NCBI RefSeq assembly: GCF_030413595.1
Contig: NZ_CP129238.1
Span: 682,001-746,000, forward strand
Origin: Planococcus liqunii
Lineage (GTDB): Bacteria; Bacillota; Bacilli; Bacillales_A; Planococcaceae
Length of the DNA: 64,000 nucleotides
Reading direction: 5' to 3'
A model generated the notes under the pieces. That model was not told where the DNA came from and did not search any database. It saw only the letters and a list, made by a program, of their open reading frames with translations. Below are positions 43,684 through 52,734 of the stretch, one piece after another; positions within the stretch are counted from its first letter, which is position 1; each line of letters begins with the position of its first letter. The translations under genes were made by a program, and so were the position numbers.

Positions 43684-44676
43684 TTATAACAACTGCTGTG
43701 CCAGTAGGCGATAGGCATCCAGCCGTTTTTCCTGTGAATGCGGAATGCTGCAGATCATGGCTTCTTCAAAACCGTATTCCAATTGCTCCTGCTGCAATTG
43801 ATCGGCCACGTCTTTTGCGGAACCGACTAAATGGATTTTGCGGCTTGCCTGGATTTGCATGCGGTCCATTTCCGTCAGTGCCGAGTTTTGTGCTTCTTCC
43901 GGTGTCATGAGCGGCATGATGCGGCCTTTCATTAACATCAGACGCGAAATGTCCTGCGGCAATGCTTCGTATTCTGCTTCTTCGGCCGTCTCCGCCGTTG
44001 TCACTAAATACGACACCGAAATTTCGGGTTTCTCCATGAAAGCGGAAGGGACGAAATTTGCCCGGTAGGAATCCAAAATGTCTTTCGTCATGCCGCCATT
44101 GAAAAACTGGGCAAACGAATAGCCGACGCCCATGCGTCCCACTTCCAAGGCGCTATTGCCGCTCGAGCCGAGCAGCCAGGCTTCCGGCAATTGGATATTT
44201 GTTGGAGAAGCGATGATTTTATTGTACAGGTTGTCTTCCGGCGCTTCGTCGTTGATCAATTTCAGCGCAGTGTCGAATTTGCCGTACATGTCATCCATCA
44301 TGGCACGCCGTCCTTCAGACAACGCGTAGATGGAACTGTGGTCGCCGCCCGGTGCGCGCCCCACACCGAAATCGATGCGGCCAGGTGCCAGTGCACTGAG
44401 TGTCTTAAACACTTCCGCCAGTTTCAGCGGCGAATAATGCATCATCATCACGCCGCCTGTGCCGATCCGGATGTTCTCCGTTTTGGCGCTTAGGTACGCG
44501 GCAGTGACTTCCGGTGCGGAGCTTGAAAAGGCACCGGAGCCGTGGTGTTCCGCCATCCACATCCGGCTATAGCCTAACTGGTCAGCGAGAACCGCGAGTT
44601 CCACCGCTTTTTGCATGGCAGCTTCTGCCGTGTTTCCTGTTGTCACAGGAGCTTGGTCCAATACACTTAATTTCAT
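43684..44676 (-). CDS. Luciferase-like flavin-dependent monooxygenase
   Basis: The 330-residue LLM-class TIM-barrel oxidoreductase shows 'RMWMAEHHGSGAFSSSAPEV', 'RIGTGGVMMMHYSPLKLAEVFKTLSALAPGRIDFGVGRAPGG' and 'WLLGSSGNSALEVGRMGVGYSFAQF', standard for the YceB/YwcH-type group. It uses FMNH2 to oxidise small organic molecules; the substrate is unknown. ATG 44676 follows GGAAGGAAG. Confidence 0.9.
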   Translation of the reverse strand: MKLSVLDQAPVTTGNTAEAAMQKAVELAVLADQLGYSRMWMAEHHGSGAFSSSAPEVTAAYLSAKTENIRIGTGGVMMMHYSPLKLAEVFKTLSALAPGRIDFGVGRAPGGDHSSIYALSEGRRAMMDDMYGKFDTALKLINDEAPEDNLYNKIIASPTNIQLPEAWLLGSSGNSALEVGRMGVGYSFAQFFNGGMTKDILDSYRANFVPSAFMEKPEISVSYLVTTAETAEEAEYEALPQDISRLMLMKGRIMPLMTPEEAQNSALTEMDRMQIQASRKIHLVGSAKDVADQLQQEQLEYGFEEAMICSIPHSQEKRLDAYRLLAQQLL

Positions 44677-44750
44677 CTATAATAACTTCCTTCCTTATAT
44701 TGCAAGTTTGCACATAGAGGAGTATAGCAGTCGGGCATTGTGAAATCACT

Positions 44751-44918
44751 CTATCTGCCTGTATCAATAGTTAGCTTAAGTGCCGACTGCAAATGGGGCT
44801 TATGGAAGCTCGCTATATAGAAGAAGTGTGTTTGCCGCTTGAAGTCTTCGGGATGTTCTTCTTTAAATCTGATTTCGAATAGGTGTGCATTTAAATGGGT
44901 GCCTATGTAAGATGCCAT
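44751..44918 (-). pseudogene. Decayed 55-codon reading with EIRFKEEHPEDF
   Basis: The minus-strand frame begins MASYIGTHLNAHLFEIRFKE and stays open for 55 codons without a ribosome site. Its core matches the remnant at 39778-39864. It may be the tail of a lost gene or a spread element. The rest of 44677-45181 contains a GC-rich noncoding block (about 44955-45050) and the ribosome site of the next gene. Confidence 0.3.
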
Positions 44919-45181
44919 TCAAGCCACACAATAAACCTGCATAAAAAATCGGCTTATTTAACCCGGGAGCGGATTAACGTTCGCTCAGTTTACAGCATGG
45001 CATTGAAGGCGAGGCAAAGCTCGTGTACTGGCTGAGGAGCGGCAGCTTTCAGTAATAATAATTAAATTCACACGATTTTCACCAGCCATGGTATGATTTG
45101 GAAAGGACCGGGTTTCACATAGCAGCGTAATTTACAGAAGCTGCCGTTTGATCGGATTTAAGTTGAAGCGGAGGGTTTATT

Positions 45182-46156
45182 ATTTACACATTAGGATTTG
45201 TCATCAGCCATAAAAACAACGAAAAGCGCCGGGCGATTTTGCCGAAGGATATGCCGGGCATCAAGTTCCCGGAACGCCTGTATTTTGAACAAGGCTACGG
45301 CGAAGCACTCGGCATTGCGGACGAAGAATACGCGGCGTACGGCGTACATATGGTATCGCGCGAACGTGCATTGGAATGTGAAGCAATCGTCGACGTAAAG
45401 CTTGGCGATGCCGATTACTTTGACCAAATCACTGAAGGCAAGCTATTGATCGGCTGGGCACATGCTGTTCAGGATATCCGTTTCACTGACGCAGTGCTGG
45501 CGGGCAACCACACGGTCATTGCATGGGAAGAAATGTTCGAAGGCGGCCGCTATATTTTCTACCGCAACCGCGAAGTAGCGGGCGAAGCAGCTGTTCTTCA
45601 AGCGTACCAGCATGTCGGCAAAATGCCGTATGAAACGAAAGTGGCAATCCTTGGAAACGGCCATACCGCCAAAGGCGCGATGCGCATCCTTCACGGATTA
45701 GGCGCGGAAGTAGATGTGTTTGGTCGCAGGCTCGAATCGCTGTTCCGCGAGAAAATGACCGACTACGATGTTCTCGTAAACTGCGTGATGTGGGACACGA
45801 AACGCACAGACCGCATCATTTACAAAGAAGATTTGAAACGCTTGAAAAAAGGCGCCATGATCATCGACGTCAGCTGTGATCCCGAACTGGAAATCGAAAC
45901 GTCGCGACCGTCGACGATCGACAATCCGGTCTATACGGTAGACGGCATCATCCATTACACAGTGGACAACACGCCGGCCATGTTCCCGCATACCGTCACG
46001 AAAGTGTTGAGCGAAGGTTTCTGGAGCATGCTTGATGACTTGACGGAAGGCAATTGGTCCGACATGGTCAAAGAAGCGGTCGTCATTGAAAGCGGCCGCA
46101 TCATCGATCCTCATATCACCGAGTTCAGAGAAGCACGCGGCTTGTTGGTGAAATAA
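45182..46156 (+). CDS. N5-(carboxyethyl)ornithine synthase-like dehydrogenase
   Basis: The 324-residue protein is of the alanine-dehydrogenase/transhydrogenase family, with N-terminal 'LGFVISHKNNEKRRAILP' and an NAD(P) site 'VAILGNGHTAKGA' (about 154-166). 'DVLVNCVMWD' and 'GAMIIDVSCDPE' follow. It most resembles enzymes condensing pyruvate with ornithine or lysine. There is no ATG, GTG or TTG in frame before 45239, yet the conserved N-terminus begins upstream. GGAGGG (45170-45175) is 6 bases before ATT 45182, which is taken as the start. Starting at TTG 45239 would delete 19 conserved residues. Confidence 0.78.
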   Translation: MYTLGFVISHKNNEKRRAILPKDMPGIKFPERLYFEQGYGEALGIADEEYAAYGVHMVSRERALECEAIVDVKLGDADYFDQITEGKLLIGWAHAVQDIRFTDAVLAGNHTVIAWEEMFEGGRYIFYRNREVAGEAAVLQAYQHVGKMPYETKVAILGNGHTAKGAMRILHGLGAEVDVFGRRLESLFREKMTDYDVLVNCVMWDTKRTDRIIYKEDLKRLKKGAMIIDVSCDPELEIETSRPSTIDNPVYTVDGIIHYTVDNTPAMFPHTVTKVLSEGFWSMLDDLTEGNWSDMVKEAVVIESGRIIDPHITEFREARGLLVK

Positions 46157-46166
46157 ATCAAAACAG

Positions 46167-46200
46167 ACTCCCGCACAGGACATTAGTGCGGGAGTTTTTT
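46167..46200 (+). terminator. Rho-independent terminator
   Basis: The perfect 10-bp stem ACTCCCGCAC / GTGCGGGAGT is followed by six T residues. Confidence 0.92.
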
Positions 46201-46397
46201 GGTTGAAACTTAAATTTTATCCCCGTATGTAGAAAACACTTCATACAGCTGAATCTTTTTAACCTGTATTCCGTATAATTAAAGCGAGATAGAAAATAAC
46301 GCACGTCATACGAAAAGGAAGCTTTGAAAAGGTTTACTGGGTGTATGGCTTTTTAAAGCATTGTTTCTCACTTACTCTTTGTGAAAGGCATGATCTA

Positions 46398-47183
46398 ATG
46401 GGCACTGTTGCACTTGTCATCTTAATCTTTTTCCTACCGTACGCTTGGCTCCTCTGGACCAGCATGAGTTCAAAAAGCGGGAAGCCGCGCTGGAAAAAAC
46501 CTTTGGCCGTTCTTTTGGCATTGGTTCTGGTCAGTGCAGGTTTAAATTATTATTTTTCCGATACATATCAGCTTTCTTTCTTTCAAAATGGATTTGAAAG
46601 CAAAGTAGCCATTGTTGTTTCGTTAGCATTTCTGCTAATTGTCTCGGTCATCAACGTGATTACGAGCATCCTTTTCAAAGGGGCACCGAAGTCTGTCCAT
46701 AACCCGAAAGTGGTGTGGGTTGTTACAGCGGTGCTCTGCACGACGATCCTGTTTTTCACCATATGGGTGTATCCGTTGGCAGAGAAAGCATCTTATATCA
46801 ATAAAGTCGAGAATGCTTTAGCGCAGTCCGAGGAACAGCAAGCCGATGAAGAAATCACCGTCGTGTTCATGGGCTCTGAAAAAGAATGCTTCCGGACTTC
46901 CACAAACAATTGCACCCACGAAACGTATCAAAACGCATTTTTCCTCAAAAACAATTTGGATATGCAAAAAGAGGTCCAAGTGCGGATTCGGGCACTGGAT
47001 TCCGAAGAAAAAGAATTGAAGGTCATCGAATCGGACATCATGACGCTGGAAGCAGGGGAATTGAAGCTGGTCGAGACGGAAGAATCTTCTGATCTGGAGA
47101 GCATCTGGAGCCGGACTTCCTTTGAAACCGATAAACGGATTCGTTCCTATGAATCGTTGTTCCGCTACCGGGATGCCGAGTAA
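46398..47183 (+). CDS. Membrane protein with C-terminal soluble domain, unknown
   Basis: The 261-residue protein has three or four TMs (about 2-22, 34-52, 68-90, 108-130) and a hydrophilic domain from about 135. That domain has two cysteines ('KECFRTSTNNCTHE') that could form a disulphide, and beta-strand-like repeats after it. ATG 46398 follows GAAAGG with 9-base spacing; an earlier in-frame ATG has no site. No family recognised. Confidence 0.7.
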   Translation: MGTVALVILIFFLPYAWLLWTSMSSKSGKPRWKKPLAVLLALVLVSAGLNYYFSDTYQLSFFQNGFESKVAIVVSLAFLLIVSVINVITSILFKGAPKSVHNPKVVWVVTAVLCTTILFFTIWVYPLAEKASYINKVENALAQSEEQQADEEITVVFMGSEKECFRTSTNNCTHETYQNAFFLKNNLDMQKEVQVRIRALDSEEKELKVIESDIMTLEAGELKLVETEESSDLESIWSRTSFETDKRIRSYESLFRYRDAE

Positions 47184-47225
47184 AAAAACCTTCCATGTCA
47201 AACAACATTTTATCCATACAAAAAC

Positions 47226-47260
47226 CCGCCCTCTTCAGCGAGAGGGCGGATTTCTTTTTG
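47226..47260. terminator. Bidirectional terminator
   Basis: The stem CCGCCCTC / GAGGGCGG with an 8-base loop is followed by T-rich sequence, between convergent genes. Confidence 0.8.
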
Positions 47261-47284
47261 ACTATCAATTTATTCGTTTAGAAC

Positions 47285-48562
47285 TTACTCTCCGACCATG
47301 CCGTCGTTGTCATTGTCCCGCATATAAGGATATAACCAATGGTCGCTCATGATCGGCATAGGGAAACCGGCATCTTTTGCTTCTTTGATTGTTACTTGTC
47401 CGTTGCCGTTTGTATCCACACTGGAAACATCTCCGCCTGTGTTTGCAGGGGCTGACTCCACAGGGGCACTCTCAGTGGCTGCAGGGCTTAATTCAGCAGG
47501 TTCACTGTCGGTTAAGCCAAGTGATGCGTTGACTTCATCGGGGTTCACGTTGTCGAATGTATCCACGACTTCGTTGCCCGCAACCGTATATGTGTACTGG
47601 TAGCTAGAAGGAACCTGTGTGTCTGTATCCGGGTAGGTGATGATGGCTTCAAAATTCGTCGCTCCGCCGGCATCGCGGATGACGTCTTCCATATAAGCCT
47701 GGTCACCATGGCGGTTGAGCGTACTTTCCTGAGGGGTGATGTTATAGGCATTCGATACCCCGCCGAGCGAATCCGCAATGGCATGCCCTTCGTCTAACAC
47801 GTCACTTTCAACGCCAGGAACCTTTGCTTCATCCGAGTAGTATCTGCCGGTCGATAAAACAGGTTCGTTGTTATCGTCCTGTAGAATGATTTCGTCAGCC
47901 ACGACACGCACCAGTTGCCCATGTTCGTTCGTAAAGGCCCAATATTCGCGATCCCCAAACCCGATATCAACGACGACATTGGCTTCGCGAGTTCCAGAGA
48001 TGTCACCGCCATCCACTTCGATCAGAGAGTATCCTGCGAACAGGTCATTCTTTTGTTTGGCCGCGGCTTCCGCAGCTGCTTTTTCATGAGCTGCCAGTTC
48101 CTGTGCTTCTTTTTCTTTTGCAAGCTCCTCGGCCTTTGCTTTCGCAAGCGTTTCAGCCTTTGCTTTTTCTTCAGCTGCTTTCTCTTCTGCGAGCTTCTCA
48201 GCTGCCGCTTTTTCTTCCGCTTCCTGTTCTGCTGCCAGACGCGCTTCTTCTTTTTCTAGCGCCGCCTGTTTCTCAGCTTCTTCCTTGGCCAGGCGCTGTT
48301 CTTCGGCTTTTTCCTCGGCCGCTTTTTCTTTTTGTGCTTCCATCTGTTCACTTTCGACGTCGGCTGCAGTTTCAACTTCTTCTGCTGTCATTCCAAAGCC
48401 AACAAAAGAACCGATGATCACGATAAATGAAGCTCCCGCCGCAAGAACATTTTGCTTAACCGTCAGCCCTTTTTTGAACAAAGCACTGACCAGTAACATA
48501 ACGATGCTTGCAGCAAAAGCGAGTAAGGCAAGCAGCAACAACACCAAAAATAAATTACTCAT
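47285..48562 (-). CDS. Membrane-anchored DNA/RNA nuclease with EF-hand tail
   Basis: The 425-residue protein has two N-terminal TMs (about 4-26, 38-60), a 110-residue Ala/Glu/Lys coiled coil (about 65-175), and an endonuclease NS-type domain (about 180-345). The nuclease holds 'DEGHAIADSLGGVSNAYNITPQ' and 'LNRHGDQAYMEDVI', the DNA-entry nuclease pattern with general-base His. A Pro/Ala/Ser linker leads to a C-terminal calcium-binding segment: EF-hand 'DTNGNGQVTIKEA' and an excalibur-like 'DNDNDGMVGE' lacking the usual Cys. Start ATG 48562 follows GGGGG. It likely acts on DNA outside or at the membrane. Confidence 0.85.
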   Translation of the reverse strand: MSNLFLVLLLLALLAFAASIVMLLVSALFKKGLTVKQNVLAAGASFIVIIGSFVGFGMTAEEVETAADVESEQMEAQKEKAAEEKAEEQRLAKEEAEKQAALEKEEARLAAEQEAEEKAAAEKLAEEKAAEEKAKAETLAKAKAEELAKEKEAQELAAHEKAAAEAAAKQKNDLFAGYSLIEVDGGDISGTREANVVVDIGFGDREYWAFTNEHGQLVRVVADEIILQDDNNEPVLSTGRYYSDEAKVPGVESDVLDEGHAIADSLGGVSNAYNITPQESTLNRHGDQAYMEDVIRDAGGATNFEAIITYPDTDTQVPSSYQYTYTVAGNEVVDTFDNVNPDEVNASLGLTDSEPAELSPAATESAPVESAPANTGGDVSSVDTNGNGQVTIKEAKDAGFPMPIMSDHWLYPYMRDNDNDGMVGE

Positions 48563-48763
48563 TTCGTATTTCCCCCAGTTTTCTAACTAGATCTATATGA
48601 CTATTTTCCAAAGTTGACTATAACATGATTAGGAAGGTAAATACTAGGGGGTGATGATTTTTGTATGGAATTATTTGGATTATTTTATTTGAAAGACTTG
48701 CTATGTATAAAAATAAAAGACCGTTTGTTATTAAATGAAATTTACTTTATCTAATAAACGCCA

Positions 48764-48801
48764 AAAAAATCCGCTCTATTGTTGAATAGAGCGGATTTTT
48801 T
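48764..48801. terminator. Perfect 17-bp terminator hairpin
   Basis: AAAAAATCCGCTCTATT pairs without mismatch with AATAGAGCGGATTTTTT around a 4-base loop. It is one of three related hairpins in the window. The rest of 48563-48863 shows nothing beyond flanking promoters. Confidence 0.92.
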
Positions 48802-48863
48802 CTTGAATAGAAAACAAACATTTATCGGGTATGTTTAAACTGGATCGTATTCGAGTAATCCAA

Positions 48864-49913
48864 TTATTTTTCCGCTTCCAGCACAGCCTTCACGCTGTTC
48901 GGATCAAAAAACTTATCCACTAAATCGTAGATCGTGATGAGTTCGTAAAGAATCGTAAACTCTGGCGGGAACAGGGTAGGCTCCACAGCATCGCTTGCCG
49001 TTACACCTTTGCTGTTCTCCCAAAACAGGTCGGTAATCCGTTTTAATTGGTGCTGATGCGTTTCATGGTCGTAGTCGAGGGAATGCTGCAAGTCGTCCGC
49101 AAGCTCCGCAACGGCCTGCATAATGGTATTGCGCTCAGCTGGTGTCCACTCCAAATTATGCAGCGGGATCCGAAGCAAAGCGTCCATATGGAACTCGAGG
49201 TTATGCAAAAAAAGTAATTGCCTTTCGGCCATCTGAAGATTTGCTTCACGATTGCGAACCCAAGGGTACAAACTGAAATCATCCCGCTGGTAATGAATCA
49301 ATTTCTCCGTCTTTTTGATTTCCGTTGTCAGCCCTTTAACAATTTCCCGGTCTTCTTGAAGATCCGCATCTCCTTCAAAGAGGATCGTATGGAATGTGTG
49401 TTCCAATAATCTTCCTGCGCGTTCGCTGATGCTTTGGATGCTCCTAAGAATATCGCTTCGGTAGTTAGGCGGGAACACGAGCATGTTGACAGCGGTAGAC
49501 ACGAGCAGGCCGATTGTCGTGGTGCCTAAGCGGATGAAGAACGCAATCAGGAAATGGTCGTGGATGACTTCGACCATCGCGACGGAAGTTAATGTCGCGA
49601 CGAGCAAGCCGGCGTGCAGATTAAGCCGATAACAGACGGCAATCGTGGCAACCGCGGCGAGTGTATAGGTGATCGGGGAATTCCCGAAGAAGGTAATGAA
49701 GAGAACCGCGAAGGCAGAACCGATTGCAGATGCCGGGAACCGGACAAGCCCTTTTTTGATCGAATCGCTGACGGTGGGCTCAATCGTCACAATGGTCGTG
49801 ATGACCGCAAAGACAGGCGGCCAACCGAACCATCCGCAAATAATGGCGGTTAAGAAGATCGCTATCCCGGTTTTTAAAATCCGGCTGCCGTTGAAATGAA
49901 AGGATCGCATCAT
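48864..49913 (-). CDS. Aromatic acid exporter family (FUSC/ArAE) protein
   Basis: The 349-residue protein has four to six N-terminal TMs (about 14-150), with 'GIAIFLTAIICGWFGWPPVFAVITTIVTIEPTVSDSI' as the family hallmark. A long cytoplasmic helical C-terminus follows. It is like Bacillus YqjA/DUF939 proteins, thought to export aromatic or other organic anions. ATG 49913 is followed by a second ATG; the ribosome site (AAAGGA) is somewhat far. Confidence 0.85.
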   Translation of the reverse strand: MMRSFHFNGSRILKTGIAIFLTAIICGWFGWPPVFAVITTIVTIEPTVSDSIKKGLVRFPASAIGSAFAVLFITFFGNSPITYTLAAVATIAVCYRLNLHAGLLVATLTSVAMVEVIHDHFLIAFFIRLGTTTIGLLVSTAVNMLVFPPNYRSDILRSIQSISERAGRLLEHTFHTILFEGDADLQEDREIVKGLTTEIKKTEKLIHYQRDDFSLYPWVRNREANLQMAERQLLFLHNLEFHMDALLRIPLHNLEWTPAERNTIMQAVAELADDLQHSLDYDHETHQHQLKRITDLFWENSKGVTASDAVEPTLFPPEFTILYELITIYDLVDKFFDPNSVKAVLEAEK

Positions 49914-50138
49914 CTGTTAAGCATCCTTTCTTTTATGAAGTATTTTTGCCGTAGTTTATTATATCATCCATTTCTATAGTGATTCCAAGGCAATTTGGAT
50001 GAGAAAATCGCATTCTGGTTCAGAAATAATTTAATTTATAGCTTTCCGTTGTATATTTCCTGCGGATTCAAATCAAGCTCCCAATTTCAACCAATTAAAT
50101 GTTAGAATAAACACACAATTAAGGTGGGAGGTGTTTAG

Positions 50139-50939
50139 ATGGAGCCAGGAAACGACAAGGTTTTATCAATACGGAATCTGACAATGAGCTATGGCAGCAA
50201 AAACATATTGAACGGCATCAATCTTGAAGTCACAAAGGGGCAGATCATCGGCTACATCGGACCGAACGGAGCGGGAAAAAGTACGACCGTGAAAATCATG
50301 CTTGGGCTGATTGATGACTACAAAGGAGAAGTGGTCGTTTTCGGTCAGGATATTTCTTCAGGCGATCCGTCGTATAAAAAGCGGATCGGTTATGTGCCGG
50401 AAAACGCGGAAGTATACGACAACCTGACGGCGATGGAGTATTTGGTGTTTAGCGGGGAACTTTATGGCATGGAGCGGGACGCGGCACAGGCAAAAGCGGA
50501 ACGGCTGTTGCAGCAATTCGATTTGCAGGAGGTGCACCATTCCCGGCTTTCTTCTTTTTCAAAAGGCATGAAGCAAAAAGTGATGATTATCGCGAGTCTG
50601 TTGCATGACCCCGATTTGTTGTTTTGGGATGAGCCGCTCAGCGGACTGGACGCCAACAGCATGATGGTCATCCAGGAAATCCTGGCGCAGCTGGCAGCGC
50701 AGGGAAAAACCATTTTTTATTCTTCCCATATCATGGACCTGGTCGAGAAAATCAGCAACCGCATTGTCCTGCTGGTGAAAGGGGAAGTGGTGGCGGATGG
50801 CACGTTTGAGGAACTGCAGGAACTGAGCGCAGAAGGATCGCTTTCGGGGATTTTCAACCAATTGACCGGCTTTACGGAGCACCGCAGCAAAGCCCGGGAT
50901 TTTGTATCGATCGTGCAGGGAGACCGGGAGGATGCGTGA
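50139..50939 (+). CDS. ABC transporter ATP-binding protein
   Basis: The 266-residue ATPase has Walker A GPNGAGKST, signature 'LSSFSKGMKQK' and Walker B 'LLFWDEPLSGLD'. It is of the ABC-2 exporter class (drug, lipid or bacteriocin immunity type). ATG 50139 follows GGGAGG. It overlaps the permease start by 8 bases. The substrate is unknown. Confidence 0.93.
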   Translation: MEPGNDKVLSIRNLTMSYGSKNILNGINLEVTKGQIIGYIGPNGAGKSTTVKIMLGLIDDYKGEVVVFGQDISSGDPSYKKRIGYVPENAEVYDNLTAMEYLVFSGELYGMERDAAQAKAERLLQQFDLQEVHHSRLSSFSKGMKQKVMIIASLLHDPDLLFWDEPLSGLDANSMMVIQEILAQLAAQGKTIFYSSHIMDLVEKISNRIVLLVKGEVVADGTFEELQELSAEGSLSGIFNQLTGFTEHRSKARDFVSIVQGDREDA

Positions 50940-52599
50940 ATTCCAATCATTGAAGTTTCTGTCCATATTTAAAGGAGTCTTCACTAAACTCGGTGTGGAT
51001 TATGCGATGATGGAAAAAATCCTGCAGATCAAACTGACGATGGATGAACGGCGGGTGCCGACGATTTTTAATGACACTGGCAAAAAGAAAGAAGGGAACC
51101 AGTTCCTGAAATCGCTTTGGATCTACGGGCTTTACAGCTTAATTTTGCTCCCGTTTTTATTGCTTGGAGACAATTATATCTTTCAGCTGAGCCTCGTTTT
51201 TGGCATCATTCTGTTTATCCTAATGACTTCTATGATTTCCGATTTCTCAGCGGTCCTGCTGGATGTCCGGGACAAGAACATTATCCAGACCAAGCCGGTG
51301 GGCAGAAAAACCATTGCCGCCGCAAAAATTGTCCATATCATGATTTATATCGCTTTCGTGGCCGGGGCTTTTACAACGATTCCGCTCTTTGTGGGATTGT
51401 ATAAACACGGCATCTTTTTCGCGCTGATTTTTCTGATTGAAATCGTATTGACGGTTTTGCTGGTTGTTGTGCTGACGTCCTTGCTGTATTTAGTGATCTT
51501 ACGGTTTTTTGACGGGGAAAAATTGAAAGACATCATCAATTACGTGCAGATCTTGCTATCTGTCGGCGTGGTGCTGGGTTATCAGGTATTGATCCGATTA
51601 TTTGAGTTCACCGATTTGGATATGGTGTATACGTTCAATTGGTGGCATTTCCTGATTCCGCCGCTCTGGTACGCTGCACCCTATGAAGTGTTCCTAAACG
51701 GCAATTTTTCCGGCTCCTTGATTGCGTTTACTGTGCTGGCCGTGCTCGTGCCGGTCATTGCGATTTTCTGCTATGCCAAACTGATGCCGTCGTTTGAGCG
51801 GAATCTTGAAAAGCTTTTGAGCGATACGAAAACCGGGCGGCCGAAAAGGAACTGGCTGGATGAAGTCGCGGCCAAACTGTTGTGCCGCTCCAAGGAAGAA
51901 CGGATCTTCTTCCGCTTTGCGGCGTCGATGATGAAAAAAGAACGGGAATTCAAGCTGAAAGTTTTTCCGGCACTCGGAATGTCCATTTTCTTTCCGTTTC
52001 TCTTTATGTTCACGTTTTCGGAAGACGGCGGGCTGGAAGAAATGGCAGAAGGCAATCTGTTTTTATTCATCTATTTCTGCAATTTCATGATTCCGAGCCT
52101 CGTATACATGCTGAAGTTTTCAGAAGGCTTTAAAGGCGCCTGGCTTTTCAAAGCGGCACCGGTCGAACGGATTTCCTATGCTTACAGCGGTGCCTTAAAA
52201 GCCTTTTTGGTGAAGTTGTATGTACCGGTTTTCGTTGCGGTGTCCTTGGTATTCATCTGGGTTTTCACGGTGCGTATCCTTCCGGATCTGGCAGCTGTAT
52301 TTCTTGGGGGTCTTCTGCAAACCCTTATTGCGCATAAAGTGGTCAATGAAGACGGATTTCCATTTTCCATGTCGTTTGAGTTTGCCCAGGAAGCAGGAAC
52401 TACGAAGATGCTGATGCTTTCACTCCTGACCGGAGCTTTTATCGGGGCGCATTTCATCGCGGCCTCGATTGGCTGGGGAATCTATATTTACATCGCAATT
52501 CTGGCTGCGGCGCTATGGATCGGCTGGCAGCGGGTTTTCTGGGAAAATAAAAAAGGCGGAAAGGAAAATCGAGATCTCGCATTGAATCGGACGGATTGA
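50932..52599 (+). CDS. ABC transporter membrane protein
   Basis: The 555-residue polytopic protein has about 10-12 TMs and pairs with the preceding ATPase. ATG 50932 is used because GGGAGACC lies 9 bases upstream; a longer reading from 50902 lacks a site. A cytoplasmic loop near 290-345 is charged. It resembles large Firmicute ABC-2-type permeases of unassigned substrate. Confidence 0.87.
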   Translation: MREFQSLKFLSIFKGVFTKLGVDYAMMEKILQIKLTMDERRVPTIFNDTGKKKEGNQFLKSLWIYGLYSLILLPFLLLGDNYIFQLSLVFGIILFILMTSMISDFSAVLLDVRDKNIIQTKPVGRKTIAAAKIVHIMIYIAFVAGAFTTIPLFVGLYKHGIFFALIFLIEIVLTVLLVVVLTSLLYLVILRFFDGEKLKDIINYVQILLSVGVVLGYQVLIRLFEFTDLDMVYTFNWWHFLIPPLWYAAPYEVFLNGNFSGSLIAFTVLAVLVPVIAIFCYAKLMPSFERNLEKLLSDTKTGRPKRNWLDEVAAKLLCRSKEERIFFRFAASMMKKEREFKLKVFPALGMSIFFPFLFMFTFSEDGGLEEMAEGNLFLFIYFCNFMIPSLVYMLKFSEGFKGAWLFKAAPVERISYAYSGALKAFLVKLYVPVFVAVSLVFIWVFTVRILPDLAAVFLGGLLQTLIAHKVVNEDGFPFSMSFEFAQEAGTTKMLMLSLLTGAFIGAHFIAASIGWGIYIYIAILAAALWIGWQRVFWENKKGGKENRDLALNRTD

Positions 52600-52649
52600 G
52601 AGTTATATGCCAGTGAACGGGAAGAAAATAGTAGATCGGAAACTCTAAA

Positions 52650-52679
52650 AATGCCCGCCCGATTTTTCGGGCGGGCATT
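52650..52679. terminator. Bidirectional GC-rich terminator
   Basis: The perfect 13-bp stem AATGCCCGCCCGA / TCGGGCGGGCATT with a 4-base loop sits between convergent genes. Confidence 0.92.
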
Positions 52680-52734
52680 CCTTATGATAAGTTACAGCCC
52701 ATAAAATTAAGTGAGTTTCTTCTATAAACAAGTT

